From contig NC_065571.1 of assembly GCF_937616625.2 (NCBI RefSeq), forward strand, positions 44,997,651 through 45,061,650: a stretch of 64,000 nucleotides of DNA, written 5' to 3'. The stretch is from Mercurialis annua (lineage: Eukaryota; Streptophyta; Magnoliopsida; Malpighiales; Euphorbiaceae). Positions within the stretch are counted from its first letter, which is position 1. The number at the start of each line of letters is the position of its first letter. Positions 9,949 to 20,577 of this stretch are shown here, in pieces. The notes beneath the pieces were generated by a model. The model ran no database searches. It was not told the origin of the DNA and was given only the letters and a program-made list of their open reading frames with translations. Position numbers and translations under genes: made by a program.

Positions 9949-12438
9949 TTGAAGAAGATGACTTCTGAAAGAGTAAACCTGAAAGACAAACAACCAATGG
10001 ACCCAAAAAGCACTCCGGAGATAATCAACGTGACGGAAGACGGGCTTCACAACTCCGGGGAAAAAAGCAACACCGGAGGACCCTCCTTCTCAACACCTCA
10101 GTACCAAACTAATCCGATAAGGGGAAGCAACCCAATTGCTTTCAACCTAAGCACTGAAGAACAAGCACCAAATGCAGCGGCACAAGATCCACACAGCGAA
10201 ATGCTGAAAAAGATACTAGAATCTGTACAGGCAAATCTTGACAGATTGGCTAGTGAAGCCAAAAGAACAAACGACAGGCACGAAGAAACTATGAAAATGC
10301 TAAGGGAAAACTTCAGCCCTACAGCTTCCAGAAGAAGAGAAAGAACAGAAAATGCAAACCCAGGCCGACGAGAGACAAGGGCAGAAAACAATAAAAGCAA
10401 GGAACCTCGGACCAGAGGAAACGAAGAAAGGAACGAAGCAAGAAACCAGCGAGAAAATAAAACCAGCGACGAGGAAAGTCCTGACAGGGAAAAATCTAAC
10501 GAGGAATCGCCGGAGGCACCCAGAAATGAGCACAACCAGGAGGACGCCCGAAGCGGTCTGAATACGAAAAGAGACGAACGAAGGGAGAAGGAAAAAGAAG
10601 ACGCCCCACCAAGGAGTAAGCGACAAGAAAGAGATGCAGGGAAAGAGCAAAATAAGAAAAAACACCAAGAAGGAGAGGGCGAATCGTCAGAGACACCCCA
10701 AAAAAGCAAAGCCACATATGTGGTGGAAGAAGATTTTGAAGAGAAGATCGCCAAAGCGCTCAAAAAACTAAAATCTGAAGAATTGGACATAGATGACCTC
10801 AGGTTGAAAGGATCACCCCTCTCGCCCGAGATCATGGAGGAAACCATCCCGCACAGCATGAAGCTGCCGACCTTGCCAATTTTCAATGGGGAAGGAGACC
10901 CCCGAGACCATACCTCCAGGTTCACAGCGACCATGGGGCTACTCAGCGTATCAGACGCCATCCTCTGCAGGGTTTTCCCTACCACGCTCACGGGCACAGC
11001 CCAGAGATGGTATAACAAATTAAAACCAGGCTCGATCAAAAGCTTCGCTTCGCTTTCAACAGAATTCCTCAACAGATATCTCACAAACATCCCAGCTAAA
11101 ACCACTACCAGTATCCTAAGAGCCTGTATCCAAGAAGAAGGAGAAACCCTGCGAAGCTACATCGAACGATTCAACAAGCAAGCTATGAAGATAGACAACC
11201 TGAACGTCGACATGGCGACAGAAGCATTGCGAGACGGGACGCGATTCGGAAAGCTGGTGGACAAGCTGCTAGTCAATAAACCCACAACTTTCTCGAACTT
11301 GATGGGCATAGCTCAGAAATACTTCGAGTTAGACGAAGGGCGAAGGGCGATTCGCGGAAAGGAAGCAAAAGGAAAAGAATCAAAAGAGAGATCCAGAGAA
11401 AAAACCAAGTCCAAACCTGATGACAGGAGAGGAAGACCCGAGGAGAGCAGACGATTCGCCCCCCAGACAAGATATGAATCAAGATACGATCCCAGAGATG
11501 ATGAGAATAACTTCACTCCGCTAAACACCAGCCGAACTAATGTCCTCATGTGGATCAAAGAAAACGTCAAAAACGTGGTATGGCCACCAAAAATGAAAGC
11601 AGAAGTAAGAGACACCAGAAAGTACTGCAAATTTCACGACGATTACGGACACGAAACGGATAGCTGCAGAGACTTGAAGGTCGAGATCGAAAGAATGATC
11701 GACACAGGCGAGCTGAGGAAATTTGTGGCCCGAAAAGAGAAGAGCAATAACAAGGGAGAAAAAAGAAACAGAGAAGACAAGCCGAAAGAAAAGGAAGACG
11801 AGCGCCCATCCAAAATTCTGGGAACCATACACATGATTAATGGTGGAGGGCATAGTAGCTCCACGATCAGGAGGAAGCAGAGGAAGGAAGTAATGAACAT
11901 ACGAGAAACTCACATGCCGCCAGTGATCTTCGATGTAGAAGACTATGAACACATCAAAGCACCTCACAACGATGCTTTGGTAGTGACTACTATCATTGAA
12001 AATTGGAACATGGAGCGGATCCTCATCGACGAAGGAAGCGCAGTAAACCTCATGACAAACGCAGCATACAAAATGTTGGGAGGAACAGCGTCAAGGCTAC
12101 GCCGAGTCCCAATTCCGCTATCAGGACTCGGTGGACCCTCCATCACCCCGCTGGGAGCAGTCACCTTGGAAGTAATAATCGGCCCAGAAAGAGGAATAAA
12201 CAAGAAAATCATGTCACTATTTAACATAGTGGACATGGAATTGACATATAATGCCATCCTAGGAAGACCTTTCCTCCATGATTCGGCAGCGGTAACCAGC
12301 ATCAGAGCGCTGGCAATGAAGGTACCAACTGAAAAGGGAGTAGTGACGCTGAGAGGAGACCAAAGAATAGCCAAGAAGTGCTACGACGAGTCAGTGGTGG
12401 ATCTCCAAGAAAACAAAACCGAGAAGAAGGAAGAATAG
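9949..12438 (+). CDS. Gag-protease polyprotein of the LTR element
   Basis: 829 residues with no breaks. Residues 1-270 are highly charged and low-complexity (Arg/Glu/Lys-rich). Residues about 295-440 form a retrotransposon gag domain (FNGEGDPRDHTSRF, AQRWYNKLKPGSI, EEGETLRSYIERFN). A CxFHxxxGHxTxxC zinc knuckle follows at about 565 (YCKFHDDYGHETDSC). The C-terminal part is a retropepsin-like protease with LIDEGSAVNLM at about 690 and YNAILGRPFLH at about 765. The usual Asp-Thr/Ser-Gly triad reads Asp-Glu-Gly here, so activity is uncertain. It would assemble virus-like particles in the cytoplasm. The nearest upstream ATG fits a start just after the LTR. Confidence 0.9.
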   Translation: MKKMTSERVNLKDKQPMDPKSTPEIINVTEDGLHNSGEKSNTGGPSFSTPQYQTNPIRGSNPIAFNLSTEEQAPNAAAQDPHSEMLKKILESVQANLDRLASEAKRTNDRHEETMKMLRENFSPTASRRRERTENANPGRRETRAENNKSKEPRTRGNEERNEARNQRENKTSDEESPDREKSNEESPEAPRNEHNQEDARSGLNTKRDERREKEKEDAPPRSKRQERDAGKEQNKKKHQEGEGESSETPQKSKATYVVEEDFEEKIAKALKKLKSEELDIDDLRLKGSPLSPEIMEETIPHSMKLPTLPIFNGEGDPRDHTSRFTATMGLLSVSDAILCRVFPTTLTGTAQRWYNKLKPGSIKSFASLSTEFLNRYLTNIPAKTTTSILRACIQEEGETLRSYIERFNKQAMKIDNLNVDMATEALRDGTRFGKLVDKLLVNKPTTFSNLMGIAQKYFELDEGRRAIRGKEAKGKESKERSREKTKSKPDDRRGRPEESRRFAPQTRYESRYDPRDDENNFTPLNTSRTNVLMWIKENVKNVVWPPKMKAEVRDTRKYCKFHDDYGHETDSCRDLKVEIERMIDTGELRKFVARKEKSNNKGEKRNREDKPKEKEDERPSKILGTIHMINGGGHSSSTIRRKQRKEVMNIRETHMPPVIFDVEDYEHIKAPHNDALVVTTIIENWNMERILIDEGSAVNLMTNAAYKMLGGTASRLRRVPIPLSGLGGPSITPLGAVTLEVIIGPERGINKKIMSLFNIVDMELTYNAILGRPFLHDSAAVTSIRALAMKVPTEKGVVTLRGDQRIAKKCYDESVVDLQENKTEKKEE

Positions 12439-12654
12439 GAACGAAAAAAGACCCATCATCAGTAACGACTTCACGTCTTACCAGATGGCGTCAAATCTAT
12501 CTTTAATTTTTTGTATGCCATCTTTTATCAATAAAAGTTCAATTTTGCTGCTATTTGATTAGCCAGACGAACCAATAAAGAAATGAGAATCAGGAACAGC
12601 CACGAACAATTAAATCAAAGATGAAAGAAGAAAAAATAAAGATCAAATTCAAGA

Positions 12655-12975
12655 AAGGCTAAAAGCCAAGAAAATGAGTTTAAATTAACTCAAGGCAAAA
12701 TCGCCGGAATAGGAGAATCGCCACCAAAGGTTAAGAGTCAAGAAAATGAGTTTAAATTAACTCAAAGCAAAATCGCCGAACCAGGCAAATCGCCACAAAA
12801 GGCTAAAAAAATGAGTTTAAATTAACTCAGAAAAGGCAAATCGCCAACAAAGAGTTTAGATTAACTCAACAAAAACAAAAATAAAAAGAGTTTAGATTAA
12901 CTCAACAAAAACAAAAATAAAAAGAGTTTAGATTAACTCTATAAAAAGCAAAGAACAGGGTTTAGAATAACCCTC
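12655..12975 (+). repeat. Tandem repeat in the 3' region of the LTR element
   Basis: Seven degenerate copies of the near-palindrome GAGTTTAAATTAACTC (later GAGTTTAGATTAACTC) start at about 12675, 12748, 12813, 12852, 12888, 12924 and 12957. Spacing shrinks from about 73 to 36 bp, and AAATCGCC words lie between the early copies. Tat-type elements are known for such hypervariable tandem arrays 3' of the coding region. Confidence 0.8.
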
Positions 12976-13103
12976 GAGGCAAATCAAGTACATAAAAATA
13001 AGGCGAAAGCACATTTCGAAGAAACATAGAAAATATATTCATAAATTGTGAATTACAAAAAGCAAAATCAATACATCAGCAAATACAATCAAAAGAAAAA
13101 CTA

Positions 13104-14241
13104 CTAGACGCGGTCTTTAGACATCTTGGCGAGGAGATCACGGGCGATGGCCTGGGGATCCAACCCGTTAACCCCAGAAAGATCAATATTAGGATTCTGC
13201 TCTAGAAGCTTCCTCCCAATCGCAAGGCGATACTCGCTTATCAAAGCAGAGTAGAAAGCCTTCGTATCTAGCAGACGGATGTGAAGACCCTCAACCTCCG
13301 ATCTTAGATTGTCCCTCTCCCCACCAACAAGGGAATTGATCCGAATGAGCTCCTCAATCTCTTGAGTCAAGTCATCGGTCTTTTTCTCGATCACTTTCAC
13401 CTGGCGATCATTAATCGCATCCTGCGCCTTGAGCTGCGCCAGGAGAGAATCATGCTCTTCCAAAGAGGCCTTCAATTTCGCCCTTTCAGACTCGGAAGTC
13501 GCCAAAAGAGAAGACAGACGCTCGACCTCCTCCTCGGCACACTGTCGGCGGTCGTTCAATACCAAAACAGATTGAAGAGCCTACACACACCAGAAATAAA
13601 CAAATAAGAAAACAACTGAATACAAAAAACATATTATACTCAAGAAAGAAAGCACTTACAGAGAAACCATGAAAACAAGCCAGATCGGAAAGCTCTTGAC
13701 CCGGCCTACCACAAAACCACGTGACATCAGCAGGAATCGCCAAAGTCCGGATATATTCCGCTAGCACTCTCGGATTCAGCAAACTGGCAGGATCCTGACC
13801 TTCGACCCACTGAACCAAGTCTGGAGCAGAAGAAGAGCTTCCAGGAAAACTCTCCCTCGTTGGAGAACCATCGCCAACTCGACGTCTTTTTCTAGACGGA
13901 GAATCCGGGTCTCGACCTAGAGAAATCTCTCCCGAATCAGCAACAACAGGCCCCTCTGAGGCCACACCCCCAACTCCCCCCGAGACGATAGATGATGCTA
14001 GAGGGGGAAGTAGTGACGGAACCGCCTCGTCACCTACTGGATCAGCCGATTCATCATCATCATCTACAATAATAATCTCAGGCAACGCTATCTCGGCAGG
14101 AGCTATGGGAATATCAACAGGAGCCCCATCCACGTCAATGTCGCCAGGAATAATGTTGGCAAGAGGAACGTCAGGACCACCCATCGGAACGTCCAAATCT
14201 ACTTGAAATCCGGAAAGGAAATCGTCAGAAGAAGAAGACAT
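13104..14241 (-). CDS. Antisense coiled-coil ORF in the LTR element
   Basis: The first exon is 14241-13660, starting MSSSSDDFLSGFQVDLDVPM and ending before a perfect GTAAGT donor. The second is 13580-13104, after the acceptor TGTGTAG. The join is in frame (HGFS then ALQSVLVLND), giving about 352 residues. The first half is acidic with proline- and serine-rich tracts. The second half is a long coiled coil (EEEVERLSSLLATSESERAK onward) ending MSKDRV. Minus-strand ORFs 3' of the gag-pol region are known in plant Tat-type elements, and their role is unknown. It may be the distal part of the gene starting at 15000, but a splice from 14286 to 14242 is out of frame by my reading. Confidence 0.7.
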
Positions 14242-14285
14242 CCTACAAAAGAAACATTAAAAAGAACTTAAGCAAACTAATATAC

Positions 14286-15000
14286 CTTGAACAAAAGAGT
14301 AGCAAAGATCCGCCAAGCCTCGAGGAGGATCCTCCAAAGGAAGCCATCGACGCCGAAGATGACTATTGACCAAGACATCTAAAATGGGACGCGATTCAAC
14401 ACTACAGGAAGATATGTCGAAAGCAAGTTTCGACTCGGATAAACTTAAAGGAGAAGAACAGCTCCGAACTGGATGAGAAGAAAAACCATCCGAAAAATGA
14501 AGAAAAGCAAATTTATGGTAGACAATAAAGAAACGCCTTCGCCAGCGACTGGTTAGGCAAGGAAGATAAATACGAGATCGCCCTTCTCTACCAAGGGCGA
14601 AAACGAAGCAGCCATCACACTTCCTAAAGTCTACAAAATGATATAACACTTTGAGAGAAGGGGCACAGCCCCGGAGCCTACATGCCTCCGAAAAGGCGAG
14701 CACTACTCTAATCGTACCAGGGTAAAGTTGCCCCAGAGCAACCTTTAAATCCCTACACACTTCTACTAAAAATGAATCTAAAGGAAACCTAAGACCAGCA
14801 GCAAATTGCTCTTCGAAGAGAACCACCCTACAAGAAGATCCGGGAGAATCGGACGCAGCCATATCGGCACCGGGTAATATTACCCTATAATCGAAAGGAA
14901 AACTATACTTAAAATAGATATCTAAGACTTCATCCCTACGAAGCTTTGATCGGGTAAAAGCCATAGCAGCGCATGCATCTTCCACTCGACTAAGAGGCAT
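14286..15000 (-). CDS. Antisense ORF with gypsy-type 'putative transposase' (PF04195-like) domain
   Basis: The start is MPLSRVEDACAAMAFTRSKL, and about 238 residues lie before a GT donor at 14285. The segment FEEQFAAGLRFPLDSFLVEV, with LYPGTIRVVLAFSEACRL after it, resembles the Pfam family named 'putative gypsy type transposon' (PF04195), which is widespread in plant retroelement annotation and of unknown function. If unspliced, the ORF runs on to a stop at 14257. An in-frame ATG lies further upstream at 15078, but the residues before MPLSRV look like translated non-coding sequence. It is read from the strand opposite gag. Confidence 0.6.
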
Positions 15001-15536
15001 CCTAGAACAGAAAATCACAAACATAAACACAAAATAAGGATCAAACAAAAAATATATTGAACACGTTGAAGAACACATCGAAGAACACCAAGTACAGAAA
15101 AGGAATTTCCAGAATATAAACCATGAAGAATATATACAAAGAAGAAAGCCATATTAACATCCAAACAACGAAAGAAAACATACCTGAAAAATCTGGAGAA
15201 AACAAGTCACGAAGAATCAAATGATCAAACGAAGAACGAAAAGGGAAAAGCTACAAGAAATGAGAGTAAATTCGAAAAGTAAGTAAGAGGGAAAAGAAGA
15301 AATACAAAGAGATTAAATACAAAACGCTTTTGAATCATTAACCGTTGAAATCATTAAATGCCGACACGTGGCAACACAGAATCTTACTAAAGAAGAAACG
15401 TCACCCACAAACATATGAAACGACTCGCCCGGAATACAAAACGACTCGCCCGTATAAAAGAACTCAGCTCCAAAAAAGCTAAAATCCACTAAGGCATAAA
15501 TGCCAAACTACTTCAGCTCACTTGCGGGGGGGCTAA

Positions 15537-16130
15537 TGATGGATACCGAATCCTACTGTAAGTATAATGGAGCCGAGTTGCAGGAGATCTACTCTCAGGT
15601 GACACCGGACTCCTCCTGAAGACCGAAAAGGTATGAAGGAGATGCCGAATCTCTAAGATTCGGTAACACGCTAATAAAGACCGAATCCCACATGATCCGC
15701 CAAGAGCGCGTCAGGCCCGGGATTCGGGTAAACGACTAAATATGGAAATCTTGTCCTATTTGGACACAAACACTACATATGGAAGGATAAGCTCTACTTT
15801 AGGAAGATAAGACTATTTAGGAAGACGTTCCTAAATAGGACTCTTATCAGATTAAGGTAGATCCCGACAAATCAGGAGAATCTCTACGATACGGCCGAAT
15901 CCCTACAAAGTAGGATTCACCTGCCTAATACAACTCTACTAGGTATATTCGACTACTATAAAAGGAGCACGAGGTATGCCTAGAATCACAATTACATTCA
16001 TATACTCAAAACGCTGCTCAAAGCTCTAGACTGACTTTAGCATCGGAGAGTTAATCGGACAACCACCGTCCGGTTAGCTTCTACCCTGTTTTGCAGGTTC
16101 ACTCACCTGTTCAGAAGGCAGACTCCATCA
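15537..16130 (+). repeat. 3' long terminal repeat
   Basis: Same length as the 5' LTR, with one visible difference (T at 16108 for G at 9851). It is followed by the target duplication AGTAC. Confidence 0.93.
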
Positions 16131-16435
16131 AGTACATTTCAGAACAATTATAGCGTAGTACTATACATCTAATTTCTAGCATTATTATAACTACTATCTT
16201 CTCTACTGCTATTTATAATTTTTTTTGTTGTCTTTTCAAAATTTCTCTAAAGAAAAATATAAGAAGATTTTTATACTTATAGAAAATTATGCGTTGTTTA
16301 GTTATAAAAGGATATATAAATTTTTTTTTAATTGATTTCATATTTTTATTTTCTTTTTATATAGAAGTTTGTTGTTTTCTATTTTGTATTAACTTTTTGG
16401 TTTTTTTTAATCTAATCTAATAAAATTATTTTTAT

Positions 16436-16535
16436 CTAATCTCAAATGATATAAGCGTTGCGCAGCAAACTGCTAGGTCGTGGGTTCGATTCCTCCCACA
16501 AGCGCTCTCCCTCCCCTAATTATTTTTAAAAAAAC
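16436..16535 (+). mobile_element. tRNA-derived SINE fragment
   Basis: It contains a perfect pol III B box (GGTTCGATTCC, about 16483-16493) and a weak A-box region (ATCTCAAATGATATAAG). A T/A-rich tail follows. It aligns with copies at 42284-42346/44467-44515 and 29976-30055. It lacks a cloverleaf and is not a functional tRNA gene. Confidence 0.65.
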
Positions 16536-17409
16536 CCATTTAAAATCTCAGAAATAAATGTCTTTTTTTATCTATTGATTCCCTATTTATGTCTATTTTT
16601 TAAATGAATTTTACCTTTTATTTTTGATGACCTGAAATCTTTTATTTTTAAAGTTTTACTTCAAATTTGCCATTTTAAACTCATAATTTATTATCATTCC
16701 TTAAATGAATTTTATAATTATTTCAAAAATCAGATTAGAATCTCATATATTAATTATAGTTGACTCTAATTACATGGAAACAAATAATTCATTTGACTTA
16801 AATATTAAAAATTTACCATTTTAAACTCAATTAGTAATTATATTACTATGTATTATGATTTAATACCAAATGCTAAATAAATCAAATAAATATTACACCC
16901 TTGATTGATTTTACTAATTTCAGTATAGAAACATTAAAAAGGAAAGAAATAAAGTATATAAAAATATGTAGGTGTGGTTGAGCTGGCCGGTTCAATCCAG
17001 TTCTAGCTCACTTGTTCAGTTCGGTTTTGCCGGTTCATTTCAGTCCAAACCGATTAGACCGAATTTCTAGTTCTCAAAACTTAACCGAACACCTGACCGG
17101 CTCCAAATTTAACTGGTCAAACCGGCCGGTCCTATCCGGTTTTTAAAACACTATTTCGATATACTTTTATATAGACAACTACAGTCTGTCGAGAGTTTAC
17201 ATCCTCTAACTATAATTTCTGTAATATATGTACATGTCATGGATTAAACCGGTTGATTCAATTACCAATTGTATAGCCATGATTATTGGAAATAATGTTT
17301 TAATAATTAGTTAAACCGGCCGAAACCGGAGCCGCTCCATGGCCGGGCCTAGCTACAAATATGGTTGTTAACAAGGACAACTCCTATATATGAAGAACTT
17401 AAAGATTGG

Positions 17410-18005
17410 CCTATACCTAGAGGTGGCCATGGGCCGGGTCAACCCGTGAACCGGCCCGGAACCGGCCCGGAACCGGTCAAATCCGGAACCGGACTAAAAC
17501 CGGCCCGGAACCGTACAAAAGGCGGTTCCGGGCCGGTTCCAAATTTGTTGAACCGTGAACCGGCGGTTCCGGGTCGGAACCGGCGGTTTAAGGGTCGAAC
17601 CTATTAATAAAAAATATAAATTATATATTTAAAATATATATTATATCTTTATTATATAATATATTTACTTTTATAATAAAATATATGTTATATTTGTTTT
17701 AGTTAAATTTTTGGTTAATATTATAATTTAAAAAAAAATCTTTATTTTCTTGTAATACTATCTCTGTGTGAGTTATTTTATTGTTAAAATACATTTTTAG
17801 TAATTAAATTTTAATTTTAATTTTAATTTTAATTTTTTTTAAACCGTCCTAAACCGGAACCGGAACCGGAACCGTCCGGTTCCGAACCGTCATGGAACCG
17901 TCTCTTAGGCGGTTCCGGGCCGGTTCCACTTTTTCTTGAACCGTGACCCGGCGGTTCCGAACCGGAACTGTCGGGTTATGAACCGTGGCCACCTCTACCT
18001 ATACC
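17410..18005. mobile_element. hAT-type MITE with exact 8-bp target duplication
   Basis: The element is 17418-17997 (580 bp). Its terminal repeats are TAGAGGTGGCC and GGCCACCTCTA. The 8-bp duplication CCTATACC sits at 17410-17417 and 17998-18005. The arms are packed with GGAACCGG/CCGGTTCC words and the centre is AT-rich. It is non-coding. It lies just upstream of the gene at 18119 and may shape that promoter. Confidence 0.9.
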
Positions 18006-18118
18006 AAATAATTAAACTTCAAGTCTTAAACTAATATTCCTTGATAACAACTAAACCTTGCTTAGCTTAAGCTCCACTCATCATCTTCTGCATTCTTACC
18101 TCAAATAATAACCTTTCA

Positions 18119-18664
18119 ATGAAAACTCTCAAAATCAAGAACCAAAATGATCTAAAAATCCAAAAAGAAATCTCCAATATGGTCATTTTAGAAGAACATT
18201 ATCATGGGAGATCTTCTGTTGCAGTTCCATTCACTTGGGAATCTCAACCAGGCACTCCTAAGATCAAATACTATAGAGAAAATCCTCTTCCTCCTCTAAC
18301 TCCACCACCTTCATATTTCTATAACACTCCCACAAAAAAGCACTCTAAACCTAACAATAATAATCTTTTAAGCACAATCTTCCCCAAGCGTGTTTCGCCT
18401 GCGTCCTCGTCCTCGTCTTCGTCTTCGTCTTCATTTTCGTCGCGGATGCCTTCAACGTCGTTTTATTCTGTTCCATCTTCACCTATTACAGTTTCGAGAA
18501 GTCGCGTTCGCCATGGAACGTCTAATCCGAGAAAATCTTTTGATTTATCATCAAGAATGGTAGTCGATGAGACCGAATGTGATTCGACTTTGTGCTTCGG
18601 AGCCAATGTTAGGTCTCGAGGTTGCTATGCGTCGATGATTAAGGTATTATCGAGAGATGTTTAA
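18119..18664 (+). CDS. Plant protein with VPFTWESQPGTPK motif (DUF688-like)
   Basis: A single exon encodes 181 residues. The one strong feature is VPFTWESQPGTPK at about residues 37-49, a motif shared by a plant-only group of uncharacterised proteins with the pattern VPFxWExxPGxPK. A proline-rich segment follows (PLPPLTPPPS), then a run of about ten serines near residue 95, a Ser/Arg-rich stretch and a C-terminal segment CYASMIKVLSRDV. No signal peptide or membrane span is evident. An internal start at MVILEEHYHG (residue 21) is an alternative. Function is unknown. The reading frame is intact, and the serine run is encoded by a TCG/TCT-type microsatellite (about 18403-18440). Confidence 0.7.
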   Translation: MKTLKIKNQNDLKIQKEISNMVILEEHYHGRSSVAVPFTWESQPGTPKIKYYRENPLPPLTPPPSYFYNTPTKKHSKPNNNNLLSTIFPKRVSPASSSSSSSSSSFSSRMPSTSFYSVPSSPITVSRSRVRHGTSNPRKSFDLSSRMVVDETECDSTLCFGANVRSRGCYASMIKVLSRDV

Positions 18665-18699
18665 TTAATTAAGTGCTCGATCGAGTTTTCATGTATCAA

Positions 18700-19940
18700 T
18701 GAATTAATTTGATCCAGCTTAATGTAACCAAAAGAAGGAGATTAAGATAGTGAAGCTGAAATCGAATTCTAAACCAGCATAATTAAACAAGTTATAACTT
18801 CATAAAATGTATCTTGAAATAAACTTTATTATATCATTTATTCTTAATTGTCAAGTTATTTAATTATATCATGCACTCCTAATTAAGTTGTTTCCAAACA
18901 TTATTTTGCTTTTATTTATTTTTTACTTAAGTCTACCCTTTCTCTTAAAGTTACTTAGATGATTTTTTTTGTCATGTTTAGGGCAAATACTTAAATTTTC
19001 AGGTCATCTAGTAGGTACATGTTTAATAAAGTAGTATTAATTCTAGTCAGGTTGAGAATCGTAAGGCTGTGAATTTAAAATTCCAGTTATGGTCAATTAA
19101 TTTTAAAAATAAATAATGATTTAGTTAAGCATGTACTTGTTCCTTTACTAGAATTTTAAGCAATTCAAAACAAGATACTACCAATATTACTCTTAAACAA
19201 ATTGTTTAATTACATGTCGTGTGCTATGCGGGATAAGTGAACTAAAACACTGAATCATATCAAAATTTTAGTTTGATTTAATTTCAGTTATAGTTAAGAG
19301 TTTTGAAATATTTAAATTTAGTTCTGTTTGATTTTCAATCTGAATTTTTTAAATTTACCAATGTAACTTTAGAAATTTACCGATTTTTTAATAATTAATG
19401 GACTTATATATAAATTTGTTCTTTATATTTGTATATAATGAGAAATTAACACAAAACATAATTTTTATTTTTTTAGTTATTAACATTAATAATATTCAGT
19501 TATCCGTCTAACTGAAATAACTAACCAAACGAAGTAATTACTTCGATTCGATTATAAATTAATTTATCTATATTTCAGTTATAATTCTATAAATAAAATT
19601 TAATTATGTTCCGCCACTGAACACTGCTAGACTTTAGCATAGTCAAATGGATCTTGGATCACCTTTAAAAAAATATAAAATGCAATGTTGTGCACGAAAT
19701 GCCTCAGCATTGCATTAGAGCCTTAACTCTAAGCATGTGGACATTGAATAATTTAAAGCTAGCATTAATGATATTATAATTAATAGGCTGCTATTAATAG
19801 TCTATGGTTTGTTTAATTAATTAGAAATTCCATTATTATATTCTCTTTAGAATGAAAAGTCTCTTCACGTGACCACATGGTCTCCCATTGAAATTAGGCA
19901 GTGAATACGCAGTTTCACTATGCATTAATTGTCCTTATAC
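18700..19940. other. AT-rich 3' flank, nothing recognised
   Basis: No ORF above background and no clear repeat ends. Confidence 0.4.
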
Positions 19941-19945
19941 TTTCT

Positions 19946-20125
19946 GTTTACAGTTCTGATTAAGAATAGATCGGATAGCCTCATCATCTCCATTCATCAA
20001 CTTCTCTACAACTAGCTTATTATCAACCTCCAGCAAAAGCCAATTGAAGTTCCTGCAAAACACGTTGTAGTTCAGCTCCAAAGATCGAATTTGACCCAAT
20101 GGTCATCAAAAACTACCAAGCCATT
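19946..20125 (-). pseudogene. Fossil RNase H-like domain of a LINE
   Basis: Read on the minus strand, two frames together give SIFGAELQRVLQELQLAF and then EVDNKLVVEKLMNGDDEAIR. This is the pattern of the RNase H-like C-terminus of plant non-LTR elements (the RVT_3 type). A frameshift and stops separate the two parts. No reverse transcriptase is adjacent. Confidence 0.6.
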
Positions 20126-20433
20126 GATCCAATTAATCTATAGCAATCCCACCTGCCTTCGTAATGTAGCGAAGTCGCAAATAAAAATAAAAGTAATTTT
20201 AAAATTGTTGATTAACTAATAATACCAATAAATTTAGGCTAAAAAATCGCTCAAATCGCACACTTCAAACTTTGATTTAGTTATGAAAATGTCAATTTCA
20301 TTTTGTGCGTCCATGAAGTCGAATTATGTTTCCACAATTGCATCATTCCCGCAAGGGTAGAAGAAGTTCGACCTAGAATTTGTAGCAACCTCATCATTAG
20401 AAGAATCAAAAGGAATCAAATATCTGACGTTGA

Positions 20434-20577
20434 ACACAACTACATATATATACTCAAACAGTTGTTCAAAGCCAAAACTGACTTTAACATCGGAGAGTTA
20501 ATCAGACCACTACCGTCCGGTTAGCTTCTATCTTGTTTTGCAGGTTAATCCACCGAATCAGAAGGCAAACTCCATCA
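20434..20577 (+). repeat. LTR fragment related to the 9280-16130 element
   Basis: It shares ACTGACTTTAACATCGGAGA, the CCGTCCGGTTAGCTTCTA block, TTGTTTTGCAGG and the end ACTCCATCA with the LTR end of the intact element, at clear divergence. Only the R/U5-like end is present. Confidence 0.75.

Larger units (their letters stand above)
9280..16130 (+). mobile_element. Young LTR retrotransposon, gag-protease only, with antisense ORFs
   Basis: A complete 6851-bp element has two 594-bp LTRs (9280-9873 and 15537-16130) that start TGATGG and end CCATCA. The 5-bp target duplication AGTAC flanks it (9275-9279 and 16131-16135). The LTRs differ at one base that I could find (9851 G, 16108 T), so insertion was recent. 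Inside are a primer binding site, one intact gag-protease ORF, a tandem-repeat region and minus-strand ORFs. Reverse transcriptase, RNase H and integrase are absent, so it would need a helper in trans. Gag type and antisense ORFs suggest the Tat group of Ty3/gypsy elements. A G-rich run (15525-15532) just before the 3' LTR is the probable polypurine tract. Confidence 0.92.
9197..17152. mobile_element. hAT-like repeat split by an LTR retrotransposon
   Basis: The left end CAGTATTTTAAAAACCG (from 9197) and the right end CCGGTTTTTAAAACACT (to 17152) are imperfect inverted repeats. Both arms are rich in CCGGTT/AACCGG words, a pattern seen in plant hAT derivatives. The LTR element 9280-16130 sits 83 bp inside the left end, leaving about 1.1 kb of host element, which also carries a SINE near 16440. 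I could not confirm an 8-bp target duplication. Confidence 0.45.

Noticed and set aside
10098..12374. Minus-strand ORFs up to 335 codons opposite gag
   Set aside because: Shadow frames of the gag-protease ORF. Ser/Leu-rich, and they lack any family pattern.
16481..16494. Possible tRNA gene (GGTTCGATTCC)
   Set aside because: Only the B box is good. No acceptor stem, anticodon arm or cloverleaf. Three similar copies fit a SINE.
17365..17607. 80-codon Gly/Pro-rich ORF
   Set aside because: Translation of the CCGGAACC-rich arm of the hAT MITE, starting outside the element.
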